From NCBI RefSeq assembly GCF_022414595.1, contig NZ_JADWYO010000050.1, positions 1-48,288 on the forward strand: a stretch of DNA of 48,288 nt. The letters are read 5' to 3'. The notes below the pieces were generated by a model that did not search any database, had not been told where the DNA came from, and worked only from the letters and a program-made list of their open reading frames with translations. The stretch is from Streptomyces sp. MUM 203J. GTDB lineage: Bacteria > Actinomycetota > Actinomycetes > Streptomycetales > Streptomycetaceae. The translations under genes were made by a program, and so were the position numbers. Below are positions 41,461 through 48,288 of the stretch, in pieces (position 1 is the first letter of the stretch; the number at the start of each line of letters is the position of its first letter).

Positions 41461-43062
41461 GTGCGCATCACCCCGGCGCCGGGACCGTGGTGGCGCCGGT
41501 CACCGCGCCGCCGGTTCTCGCTGCGTACCCGGCTCGTCCTGTCCGCCGTCGCGCTGATCGCGGTGGTCGCCGCCGTCATCGGGGCGGTGACCACGATCGC
41601 GCTGCGTTCGTACCTGGTCGAGCAGAAGGACGAGCAGCTGTACGAGGCGCTCAAGCACAGCCGGACGGCCCCGCCCGCGCGGGTCGCCGACCTGCGGTTC
41701 GTCGGTGGGCCCGGTCACGACATCGGGACGGTCGGCGGCCGGGCCGACGGGCCCACCGAGCCGCTCGCCCGGTCCGGCCGACTGGACAGCCCGTACCCCG
41801 GCGACCCGCTCGGCACCCTGTCCGACGGCCAGCTCGCCGCCCTGTCCGCCGCGCCGCGCGACGGCGACCCGCACACGGTTCCCCTCCCGGGGCTCGGCGA
41901 CTACCGGGTGCTGTCATCCGCTGACGGCCGTACTGTGCTCGGCTTCCCCCTGGGCGACGTCCAGGACACCGTCACGACCCTCGTCTGGGTCGAGGTGTCC
42001 GTCACCGCCGCCGGGCTGGTCGCGGCGGGCATCGCGGGGGGCTCGCTCGTCGGGGTCGCCCTGCGCCCGCTGCGCCGCGTGGCCGCGACCGCCACCCGGG
42101 TCAGCGAGCTGCGCCTGCACAGCGGGGAGGTGGCGCTCCACGAACGCGTACCCGGGGCCGAGGCCGATCCGCGCACCGAGGTCGGTCAGGTCGGCGCCGC
42201 CCTCAACCGGATGCTCGACCATGTGCACGCGGCGCTGGACGCCCGCCAGGAGAGCGAGACCCGGGTCCGGCAGTTCGTCGCGGACGCCAGTCACGAGCTG
42301 CGCACGCCCCTGGCCTCCATACGCGGCTACGCCGAGCTGACCCGGCGCGGTCAGGGCGCGGCCGACACCCGGCGTGCCCTGGACCGGATCGAGGCCGAGG
42401 CGACCCGGATGACCGGGCTGGTCGAGGACCTGCTGCTGCTCGCCAGGCTCGACGCGGGACGCCCCCTGGGGTACGCGGAGACGGACCTGGCCCCGCTGGT
42501 CGTGGACGCCGTCAGCGATGCCCGCGCGGCCGGGCAGGAGCACCTCTGGCGCCTGGACCTGCCGTCCGGACCGGACCCGGTGGCCGTCCACGGCGATGCG
42601 GCCCGGCTCCAGCAGGTACTCGTCAATCTGCTCGCCAACGCCCGCACCCACACCCCGCCGGGCACCACCGTCACCGCCCGGGTCCGCAGCGGCGGGCCGC
42701 ACGGCCGGGAGGCGGTCGTGGAGGTCGAGGACGACGGGCCGGGCATCCCGCCCGACCTGCTTCCGCACGTCTTCCAGCGGTTCGCGCGCGGCGACTCCTC
42801 GCGGTCCCGCCACTCCGGCTCCACCGGGCTCGGCCTCGCCATCGTGCGGGCCGTCGTCACCGCGCACGGCGGCCGGGTGGACGTGACCAGCGAGCCGGGG
42901 CGCACGGTCTTCTCCGTACGGCTTCCCGTCCGCCGCGGCGTCACCCGGGACGGCTCGCGGGCCCGAGCCGGGGCACAGGACCGGGGCGACGGACAGGAAC
43001 GGGGCGACGCACCGGTCCGGGGCGACTCACAGGCCGGGCACAGCTTCGTCACACGGCCCTGA
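41461..43062 (+). CDS. Sensor histidine kinase
   Basis: This 533-residue membrane kinase has two helices (VLSAVALIAVVAAVIGAVTT and VSVTAAGLVAAGIAGGSLVG) flanking an extracytoplasmic domain of about 140 residues. A HAMP domain (LRPLRRVAATATRVSEL) and a full kinase core follow: His278 in DASHELRTPL, N box NLLANARTHTPPG, VEDDGPGIP and STGLGLAIVRAV. The polar C-terminal tail contains RGD-rich repeats of no known meaning. It starts at GTG three bases after the regulator stop. The signal is unknown. Confidence 0.92.
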   Translation: MRITPAPGPWWRRSPRRRFSLRTRLVLSAVALIAVVAAVIGAVTTIALRSYLVEQKDEQLYEALKHSRTAPPARVADLRFVGGPGHDIGTVGGRADGPTEPLARSGRLDSPYPGDPLGTLSDGQLAALSAAPRDGDPHTVPLPGLGDYRVLSSADGRTVLGFPLGDVQDTVTTLVWVEVSVTAAGLVAAGIAGGSLVGVALRPLRRVAATATRVSELRLHSGEVALHERVPGAEADPRTEVGQVGAALNRMLDHVHAALDARQESETRVRQFVADASHELRTPLASIRGYAELTRRGQGAADTRRALDRIEAEATRMTGLVEDLLLLARLDAGRPLGYAETDLAPLVVDAVSDARAAGQEHLWRLDLPSGPDPVAVHGDAARLQQVLVNLLANARTHTPPGTTVTARVRSGGPHGREAVVEVEDDGPGIPPDLLPHVFQRFARGDSSRSRHSGSTGLGLAIVRAVVTAHGGRVDVTSEPGRTVFSVRLPVRRGVTRDGSRARAGAQDRGDGQERGDAPVRGDSQAGHSFVTRP

Positions 43063-43087
43063 CAGCGCCGCACGCGAGCGTCGGGGC

Positions 43088-44392
43088 ATGCCAACCGACA
43101 CCGACACGCCGACCCCCTCGCGCCGGGGCGTGGGCACCCTGCCCGCCCGGCAGCACCTGCCGGTGGACAGCGCCGAACGGCCCGTCCTGGACGTCGTGGT
43201 GCCCGTCTACAACGAGGAGAAGGACCTGGAGCCGTGCGTGCGCAGGCTCCACGCCCATCTCGCCCGCACTTTCCCCTACGGCTTCCGCATCACTGTGGCC
43301 GACAACGCGAGCACCGACCGCACCCCGGACGTAGCCGCGCACCTCGCGCGCACCGTCCCGGGCGTACGGTTCGTGCGACTGGAGCAGAAGGGGCGCGGGC
43401 GGGCCCTGCGGACGGTCTGGTCCGCGTCCGACGCGCCCGTCCTCGCCTACATGGACGTGGACCTGTCCACCGACCTGAACGCGCTGCTGCCGCTGGTCGC
43501 CCCGCTCATCTCCGGGCACTCCGACCTGGCCATCGGCTCCCGGCTCGCCCGCAGTTCCCGGGTGGTGCGCGGGCCGAAACGAGAGCTGGTCTCCCGGGCG
43601 TACAACCTGATCCTGCGCGGCTCGCTCGCCGCCCGGTTCAGCGACGCCCAGTGCGGCTTCAAGGCGATACGGCGCGAGGTGGCCGAGCGGCTGCTGCCGA
43701 TGGTGCAGGACGGCGGCTGGTTCTTCGACACGGAGCTGCTGGTGCTGGCCGAGCGGGCCGGGCTGCGTATCCACGAGGTGCCGGTCGACTGGGTCGACGA
43801 CCCGGACTCGACCGTCGACATCGTCAGGACCGCGACCGACGACCTGAAGGGCGTATGGCGGGTCGGGCGGGCGCTCGCCAAGGGCACCCTGCCGCTGGAC
43901 CGGCTGGCCCGACCCTTCGGGGACGACCCGCGCGACCGGCTGATCGGCGGCGTCCCTGGCGGACTGGCCCGCCAGCTGGTCGGCTTCTGCGCGGTCGGTG
44001 TGCTCTCGACCCTCTTCTACCTGGCGCTGTACACGCTGTTCCGGCTCGGCGTGGGGCCGCAGGTCGCCAACGCCGCCGCGCTGCTGGTGTCGGCGGTCGC
44101 CAACACCGCCGCCAACCGCCGTCTGACGTTCGGTGTACGGGGCCGGGGCCGGGCCGTGCGCCACCAGGCGCAGGGGCTGGTCGTGTTCGGTATCGGCCTG
44201 GCACTCACCAGCGGCTCGCTGGCCGCGTTGGAGGCCGCCACCGGCCATCCGTCACAGGCCACCGAGATGGCCGTGCTCATCGCCGCGAACCTCGCCGCGA
44301 CGGTGCTGCGGTTCCTGCTGTTCCGCGCCTGGGTGTTCCCGGACCGCCGTGACGACTCCGCTGCTGTACCGGGACAGGGGGAACCCCGATGA
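43088..44392 (+). CDS. GT2 glycosyltransferase-GtrA fusion
   Basis: This 434-residue protein has a GT2 domain of the dolichol/polyprenol-phosphate sugar transferase type (VVVPVYNEEKDLEPCVRRLH, ADNASTDRT, AYMDVDLSTDLNALLPL with the metal-binding DxD near 122, GSRLARSSRV, SDAQCGFKAI). It is followed by a GtrA domain with four helices (QLVGFCAVGVLSTLFYLALY, ANAAALLVSAVANTAANRRL). GT2 makes a lipid-linked sugar and GtrA helps move it across the membrane; the fused form probably supplies the donor for the next gene. Its stop overlaps that start (ATGA). Confidence 0.9.
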   Translation: MPTDTDTPTPSRRGVGTLPARQHLPVDSAERPVLDVVVPVYNEEKDLEPCVRRLHAHLARTFPYGFRITVADNASTDRTPDVAAHLARTVPGVRFVRLEQKGRGRALRTVWSASDAPVLAYMDVDLSTDLNALLPLVAPLISGHSDLAIGSRLARSSRVVRGPKRELVSRAYNLILRGSLAARFSDAQCGFKAIRREVAERLLPMVQDGGWFFDTELLVLAERAGLRIHEVPVDWVDDPDSTVDIVRTATDDLKGVWRVGRALAKGTLPLDRLARPFGDDPRDRLIGGVPGGLARQLVGFCAVGVLSTLFYLALYTLFRLGVGPQVANAAALLVSAVANTAANRRLTFGVRGRGRAVRHQAQGLVVFGIGLALTSGSLAALEAATGHPSQATEMAVLIAANLAATVLRFLLFRAWVFPDRRDDSAAVPGQGEPR

Positions 44393-46515
44393 ACTCCACC
44401 ACCACGAACGCCGATGTTTCACGTGAAACCGTTTCAGGCGGGACTGTTTCACGTGAAACACCGCCCACGTCCGCCAGGGGCGCGGACCCGCGATGGGCGC
44501 GCCCGGCCTTCCTCGGCCTGCTGCTCGCCACCGGGCTCCTCTACCTCTGGAACCTGGACGCGTCCGGGTACGCCAACTCCTTCTACTCCGCTGCCGTTCA
44601 GGCGGGCAGCGAGAGCTGGAAGGCCTTCTTCTTCGGTTCGTCCGACGCCGCGAACTCCATCACGGTGGACAAGCCCCCGGCGGCGCTCTGGCCGATGGCC
44701 CTGTCCGTACGGCTCTTCGGGCTCGGGTCGTGGCAGATCCTGGTACCCGAGGTGCTGATGGGGGTCGGGACGGTCGCCGTGGTGTACGCGGCGGTCCGGC
44801 GCCGGTTCAGCCCGGCAGCCGGGCTCATCGCGGGCGGGGTGCTGGCGTTGACGCCGGTCGCCGCCCTGATGTTCCGCTTCAACAACCCGGACGCGCTGCT
44901 CGCTCTGCTGATGACCGTCGCCGTGTACTGCGTGCTGCGGGCGCTGGAGGGTGGCCGGACGTCGTGGCTGGTGTGGGCGGGGGTCGCGCTGGGCTTCGCG
45001 TTCCTGACGAAGACGCTCCAGGCGTTCCTGATCCTGCCTGCCCTGGCGGTGGTGTACGCGGTGTGTGCGCCGACCGGGCTCGCGCGGCGCTTCGGTCAGC
45101 TGGCGCTGGCGGGGCTGGCGTTGGTGGTGTCCGGAGGCTGGTGGGTGGCGCTGGTCGAACTGTGGCCGGAGGAGTCCCGTCCTTACATCGGGGGCTCGCA
45201 GAGCAACAGCTTTCTGGAGCTGACCTTCGGCTACAACGGCCTGGGCCGGATCAACGGCGACGAGGTCGGGAGTGTCGGCGGCGGAGGCGGCCCGGGCGGG
45301 CGCTGGGGCGAGACCGGCGTCGGGAGGATGTTCAACGACGCGATCGGCGGCCAGATCTCCTGGCTGCTGCCCGCCGCGCTGATCCTGCTGGCCGCCGGGC
45401 TGGTCCTGATCTGGAGGGCACCGCGTACGGACACGGCGCGGGCGGCGTTCCTGGTGTGGGGCGGCTCGCTGCTCACGACGCTCGCGGTGTTCAGCTTCAT
45501 GGCGGGGATCTTCCACGAGTACTACACGGTGGCCCTGGCTCCGTATGCCGCGGCACTGGTCGGCATGGGCGCGACCGTGCTGTGGGAGGAGCGGGCGCGG
45601 CTCGCGGCCTCGGCGGCTCTCGCGGCGGCCTCGGCGGCGACGGCGCTGTGGGCGTTCGTGCTGCTGGGCCGGACGCCTGACTATGTGCCGTGGCTTCGGT
45701 GGGCGGTGCTGGTGGGCGGTCTGGTGGCGGCAGCGGGGCTGCTGGGTGCGGTCCGGCTGGGGCGGCGGACGGCGCTCGGCGCGGCGGGGCTCGCGCTGGC
45801 GGCGGCCCTGGCGGCGCCGGGGGCTTACACGCTGAGCACGCTGACGAGCGGCCACCAGGGCTCGATCGTCATGGCGGGTCCCGCGTCGGCACGCGGCGGC
45901 GGGCCGGGCGGGATGCCGGGCGGGGGTCCTGGCGGAGGTGCCGACGGCGGGATGCCCGGGCGGGCCGGCGTCGGGAACGGCGGCGGCGCCCGTGACGGCG
46001 CCCGTGACGGTGGACGTGGCTCGCAACAGCAGCCCGGCCGGCAACAGCAGCCCGGCCAGGGCGGCCAGGGCGGTTTCCCCGGAGGCATGGCCCCGCCCGC
46101 CGGGGGCGCGGGCGGCCCCGGCGGTGAGCGCGGCGGCGGTATGGGCGGGCTCATCAGCGGTGCGAACGTCAGCGACGCCGCCGCGGCGAAGCTGAAGGAG
46201 GACGCCGCGTCCTACACCTGGGCCGCCGCGGCCGTCGGCTCCCAGAACGCGGCGAGCTACCAACTCGCCACCGAGCAGCCGGTCATGGCGATCGGAGGGT
46301 TCAACGGCAGCGACCCGTCCCCGACGCTCGACCAGTTCAAGCAGTACGTCGCGGAGGGCAGGGTCCACTACTTCATCGCGGGCGGCGGCCGCGGTGGCCC
46401 CGGCGTCGACGGAAACAGTGCCAGCACACGGATCAGCGAGTGGGTCGAGGCCACGTTCCAGCAGGTCACGGTGGGCGGCGCGACCCTCTACGACCTGACG
46501 AGGGAGGTGGCGTAG
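44389..46515 (+). CDS. ArnT/PMT-like membrane glycosyltransferase (GT39-type)
   Basis: This 708-residue membrane enzyme uses a polyprenyl-phosphate sugar. Features are the first outside loop NLDASGYANSFYSAAVQAGS with the catalytic Asp-type acid, the conserved DKPPAALWPMALSVRLFG loop, and about twelve helices. A Gly/Pro/Gln-rich linker (about 500-590) precedes a C-terminal extracytoplasmic domain (ISGANVSDAAAAKLKEDAAS, PSPTLDQFKQYVAEGRVHYF). The first 25 codons carry two parS sites, giving the repeat VSRET. It follows the GT2-GtrA gene by overlap, forming a lipid-sugar pathway under the two-component pair. The acceptor is unknown. Confidence 0.9.
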   Translation: MNSTTTNADVSRETVSGGTVSRETPPTSARGADPRWARPAFLGLLLATGLLYLWNLDASGYANSFYSAAVQAGSESWKAFFFGSSDAANSITVDKPPAALWPMALSVRLFGLGSWQILVPEVLMGVGTVAVVYAAVRRRFSPAAGLIAGGVLALTPVAALMFRFNNPDALLALLMTVAVYCVLRALEGGRTSWLVWAGVALGFAFLTKTLQAFLILPALAVVYAVCAPTGLARRFGQLALAGLALVVSGGWWVALVELWPEESRPYIGGSQSNSFLELTFGYNGLGRINGDEVGSVGGGGGPGGRWGETGVGRMFNDAIGGQISWLLPAALILLAAGLVLIWRAPRTDTARAAFLVWGGSLLTTLAVFSFMAGIFHEYYTVALAPYAAALVGMGATVLWEERARLAASAALAAASAATALWAFVLLGRTPDYVPWLRWAVLVGGLVAAAGLLGAVRLGRRTALGAAGLALAAALAAPGAYTLSTLTSGHQGSIVMAGPASARGGGPGGMPGGGPGGGADGGMPGRAGVGNGGGARDGARDGGRGSQQQPGRQQQPGQGGQGGFPGGMAPPAGGAGGPGGERGGGMGGLISGANVSDAAAAKLKEDAASYTWAAAAVGSQNAASYQLATEQPVMAIGGFNGSDPSPTLDQFKQYVAEGRVHYFIAGGGRGGPGVDGNSASTRISEWVEATFQQVTVGGATLYDLTREVA
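44416..44429. promoter_or_regulatory. parS: parS site 1 (ParB-binding)
   Basis: GTTTCACGTGAAAC is a perfect 14-bp palindrome identical to the Streptomyces parS consensus. It lies in codons 10-14 of the glycosyltransferase gene. Confidence 0.92.
44446..44459. promoter_or_regulatory. parS: parS site 2 (ParB-binding)
   Basis: This is a second identical perfect palindrome, 30 bases after the first. Confidence 0.92.
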
Positions 46516-46563
46516 CGGCGGCGCGGCCTTCGGCCGAAAAGAGATATACAGCGTAGAAGAAAG

Positions 46564-46607
46564 CCTTGTACGGTGTACGGGAGTCGCTTCCCTTACACCG
46601 TACAAGG
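46564..46607. promoter_or_regulatory. Long inverted repeat before the MFS exporter
   Basis: CCTTGTACGGTGTA and its exact complement TACACCGTACAAGG flank a 16-base spacer, which itself pairs partly (GGGA/TCCC). The right arm ends inside the AAGGAG ribosome-binding site. It may be two TetR-type operator sites in DNA or a hairpin in RNA. Confidence 0.65.
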
Positions 46608-46614
46608 AGTTCTG

Positions 46615-48120
46615 TTGACGGCAACGACCGCCGAGACCCCGACACCCGCCGCCACCCCTTCCGGGGGCGGCCACCCGCAGCGCTGGCTGATCCTCGGCGT
46701 CGTCTGCCTCGCCCAGCTCACCGTGCTGCTCGACAACACCGTCCTGAACGTGGCGATCCCCTCCCTCACCCGGGAACTGGACGCGTCCACGTCCGACATC
46801 CAGTGGATGATCAATGCCTATGCGCTGGTCCAGTCCGGCCTGCTGCTCACCGCCGGGAACGCCGCGGACCGCTACGGCCGCAAGCGCATGCTGCTCACCG
46901 GCCTCGCGGTCTTCGGTCTCGGCTCGCTCGCGGCCGGGCTGGCGCAGTCGAGCACGCAGCTCATCGCGGCCCGCGCGGGCATGGGCGTGGGCGGCGCGCT
47001 TCTCATGACCACCACGCTCGCGGTCGTCGTCCAGATCTTCGACGACACGGAGCGGGTGAAGGCGATCGCGATCTGGTCGACCGTCAGTTCACTGGGCTTC
47101 GCGGCCGGGCCGCTGCTGGGCGGCTTCGTGCTGGACCACTTCTGGTGGGGCGCGATCTTCCTGATCAACCTGCCGGTCGCCGCGCTCGGGCTGGCCGCGG
47201 TCACCGTCCTCGTACCGGAGTCCCGTCACCGGCAGGGCGACCGCCCGGACCTCCTGGGCGCGCTGCTCTCCACCGTCGGCATGACGTCCGTCGTGTACGC
47301 GATCATCAACGGCCCTGAGGACGGCTGGACCTCCACGGAGGTGCTGGCGGCCGCGTCGCTGGGCGCGCTGGTGCTGGCCGGTTTCGCTCTGTGGGAGCTG
47401 AAGACCCCGTACCCCATGCTGGACATGCACTTCTTCCGGAACCAGCGGTTCGTCGGCGCGGTCGCCGGAGCGATCCTGGTGGCCTTCGGGATGACGGGCT
47501 CGCTGTTCCTGCTCACCCAGCACCTCCAGTTCGTGCTGGGGTACGACCCGCTGGCGGCGGGGCTCCGGACGGCGCCGCTGGCGCTGACCGTGGTCGCGCT
47601 GAACCTGAGCGGGGCGGGCGCGCGGCTGCTGCCGAAGCTCGGCACACCCGTCACGATCGCGCTGGGCATGGCCCTGGTGTCGGCGGGCCTCGCGTCGATC
47701 GCGCTGCTCGGCGGCGCGCACGGATACGGCGGCATGCTGCTGGGCCTGGTGATCATGGGCGCGGGCGTGGCGCTGTCGATGCCGGCCATGGCCAACGCCA
47801 TCATGAGCGCGATCCCGCCGGAGAAGGCCGGGGTGGGCGCGGGGATCAACGGCACCCTCGCGGAGTTCGGCAACGGGCTGGGTGTGGCGGTGCTCGGCGC
47901 CGTGCTGAACGCCCGGTTCGCGGCGGTGGCTTCGGTGACGGCGGCCTCGCTGCCCGCCGCGCTGGCCGCGGCGGAAGGCCGGGCCGAGCGGGAGCGCATC
48001 GCGGACGCGTTCGCCTCGGGCCTGGAGACCAGCCAGCTGGTCGGCGCGGTCGCGGTCCTGGCGGGCGGCCTGCTGGCGGCCCTGCTCCTCAGGCGAGCGG
48101 AGAAGGGGGCGCGGGGCTAG
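46615..48120 (+). CDS. DHA2-type MFS multidrug exporter (EmrB/QacA family)
   Basis: This 501-residue transporter has 14 predicted helices. TM1 carries the family motif LTVLLDNTVLNVAIPSLTRE (motif D1), the TM2-3 loop has NAADRYGRKRMLL (motif A), and TM5 has SLGFAAGPLLGGFV (motif C, antiporter). It expels small molecules in exchange for protons. The start is TTG at 46615 behind AAGGAG; an in-frame GTG at 46573 lies inside the inverted repeat and has no such site. Regulation by a TetR-type protein at the inverted repeat is likely, but no such gene adjoins within the window. Confidence 0.9.
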   Translation: MTATTAETPTPAATPSGGGHPQRWLILGVVCLAQLTVLLDNTVLNVAIPSLTRELDASTSDIQWMINAYALVQSGLLLTAGNAADRYGRKRMLLTGLAVFGLGSLAAGLAQSSTQLIAARAGMGVGGALLMTTTLAVVVQIFDDTERVKAIAIWSTVSSLGFAAGPLLGGFVLDHFWWGAIFLINLPVAALGLAAVTVLVPESRHRQGDRPDLLGALLSTVGMTSVVYAIINGPEDGWTSTEVLAAASLGALVLAGFALWELKTPYPMLDMHFFRNQRFVGAVAGAILVAFGMTGSLFLLTQHLQFVLGYDPLAAGLRTAPLALTVVALNLSGAGARLLPKLGTPVTIALGMALVSAGLASIALLGGAHGYGGMLLGLVIMGAGVALSMPAMANAIMSAIPPEKAGVGAGINGTLAEFGNGLGVAVLGAVLNARFAAVASVTAASLPAALAAAEGRAERERIADAFASGLETSQLVGAVAVLAGGLLAALLLRRAEKGARG

Positions 48121-48163
48121 GGCGGCATAGCATCGGCGGGATGGATCGACGAGGAGGCACCTC

Positions 48164-48288
48164 ATGACGGCGGCGCCCGACCACGCGGACCCCCACGCCG
48201 TACCGCAGGCCCCGACGGGGCCGGAGGCCCTGGCACCGGGGCAGCCCCCGGCGGCGCCCGGCGGCCCGGGGGCCGCCGGCCCCGAACC
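48164..48288 (+). CDS. Start of a further gene, Pro/Ala-rich N-terminus
   Basis: The ATG follows a strong GAGGAGG site, 43 bases after the exporter stop. The 41 visible codons (MTAAPDHADPHAVPQAPTGP onward) are Pro, Ala and Gly-rich and do not identify the protein, which runs off the window. Confidence 0.6.
   Translation, partial: MTAAPDHADPHAVPQAPTGPEALAPGQPPAAPGGPGAAGPE

Noticed and set aside
44449..46674. 741-residue minus-strand frame opposite the glycosyltransferase
   Set aside because: Arg/His/Pro-rich shadow of a high-GC gene; the plus strand has clear transmembrane and motif structure.

Overview
The window is high-GC actinobacterial DNA and almost certainly comes from a Streptomyces chromosome. 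The signs are strong third-position GC bias, many GTG starts, a Tat-exported PhoX-type phosphatase, a subtilisin-inhibitor-like protein, SigE-family sigma and DUF6126/DUF6980/DUF2797-type genes, and a TTA codon confined to a regulator. Two perfect ParB-binding parS sites (GTTCACGTGAAAC-type 14-mers) at 44416 and 44446 suggest the window lies in the origin-proximal part of the chromosome core.

Left part (1-26834): the 5' part of an Ala/Pro/Glu-rich protein faces a phoX-like phosphatase gene preceded by a PHO-box-like repeat. Then come a hypothetical protein and an APC amino acid permease (both minus), a small membrane protein, a DrrAB-like ABC exporter, a 42-aa membrane protein and the cobL-cobM pair of corrin methyltransferases. 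These are followed by an anchored secreted protein, an EamA transporter, and a small membrane protein coupled to a globin/oxidoreductase fusion. Next are a SLOG-like protein, an orphan cytochrome oxidase subunit I with a membrane partner, a DHFR-like reductase, a SigE-family sigma factor, an acyl-CoA ligase, a very large PAS/pseudo-kinase/receiver protein and an SSI-like protease inhibitor.

Middle part (26835-35059): tRNA-Ser(GCT) and tRNA-Arg(ACG). The latter is the integration site of a 7.9-kb element bounded by perfect 44-bp direct repeats (attL 27159-27202, attR 34981-35024). The element carries a tyrosine integrase and excisionase with unusual CTG and TTG starts, the C-terminal relic of a DUF3631-type plasmid/AICE protein embedded in twelve GTGGCGG repeats, and a compact cargo. 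The cargo is a tightly overlapping operon with two small conserved proteins, a Cys-rich zinc-ribbon-like protein, a radical SAM/SPASM enzyme and a 54-aa peptide ending in a Cys-x-Cys acidic tail. A GNAT acetyltransferase follows. A divergent XRE-TPR regulator with a TTA codon and a Nudix hydrolase complete it. I read this cargo as a candidate ribosomally made, radical-SAM-modified peptide (RiPP) system riding on a degenerate mobile element; it is the most interesting part of the window.

Right part (35060-48288): an NAD-dependent epimerase-like protein, a frameshifted DUF6980-like gene, a DUF2797 gene, a MerR regulator divergent from a two-domain alpha/beta-hydrolase fusion, and an ABM-like protein. 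A four-gene unit follows: an OmpR-type response regulator, its histidine kinase, a GT2-GtrA fusion and an ArnT/PMT-like glycosyltransferase carrying the two parS sites in its first codons. The window ends with a DHA2-type MFS exporter behind a perfect 14-bp inverted repeat, and the start of one more gene.
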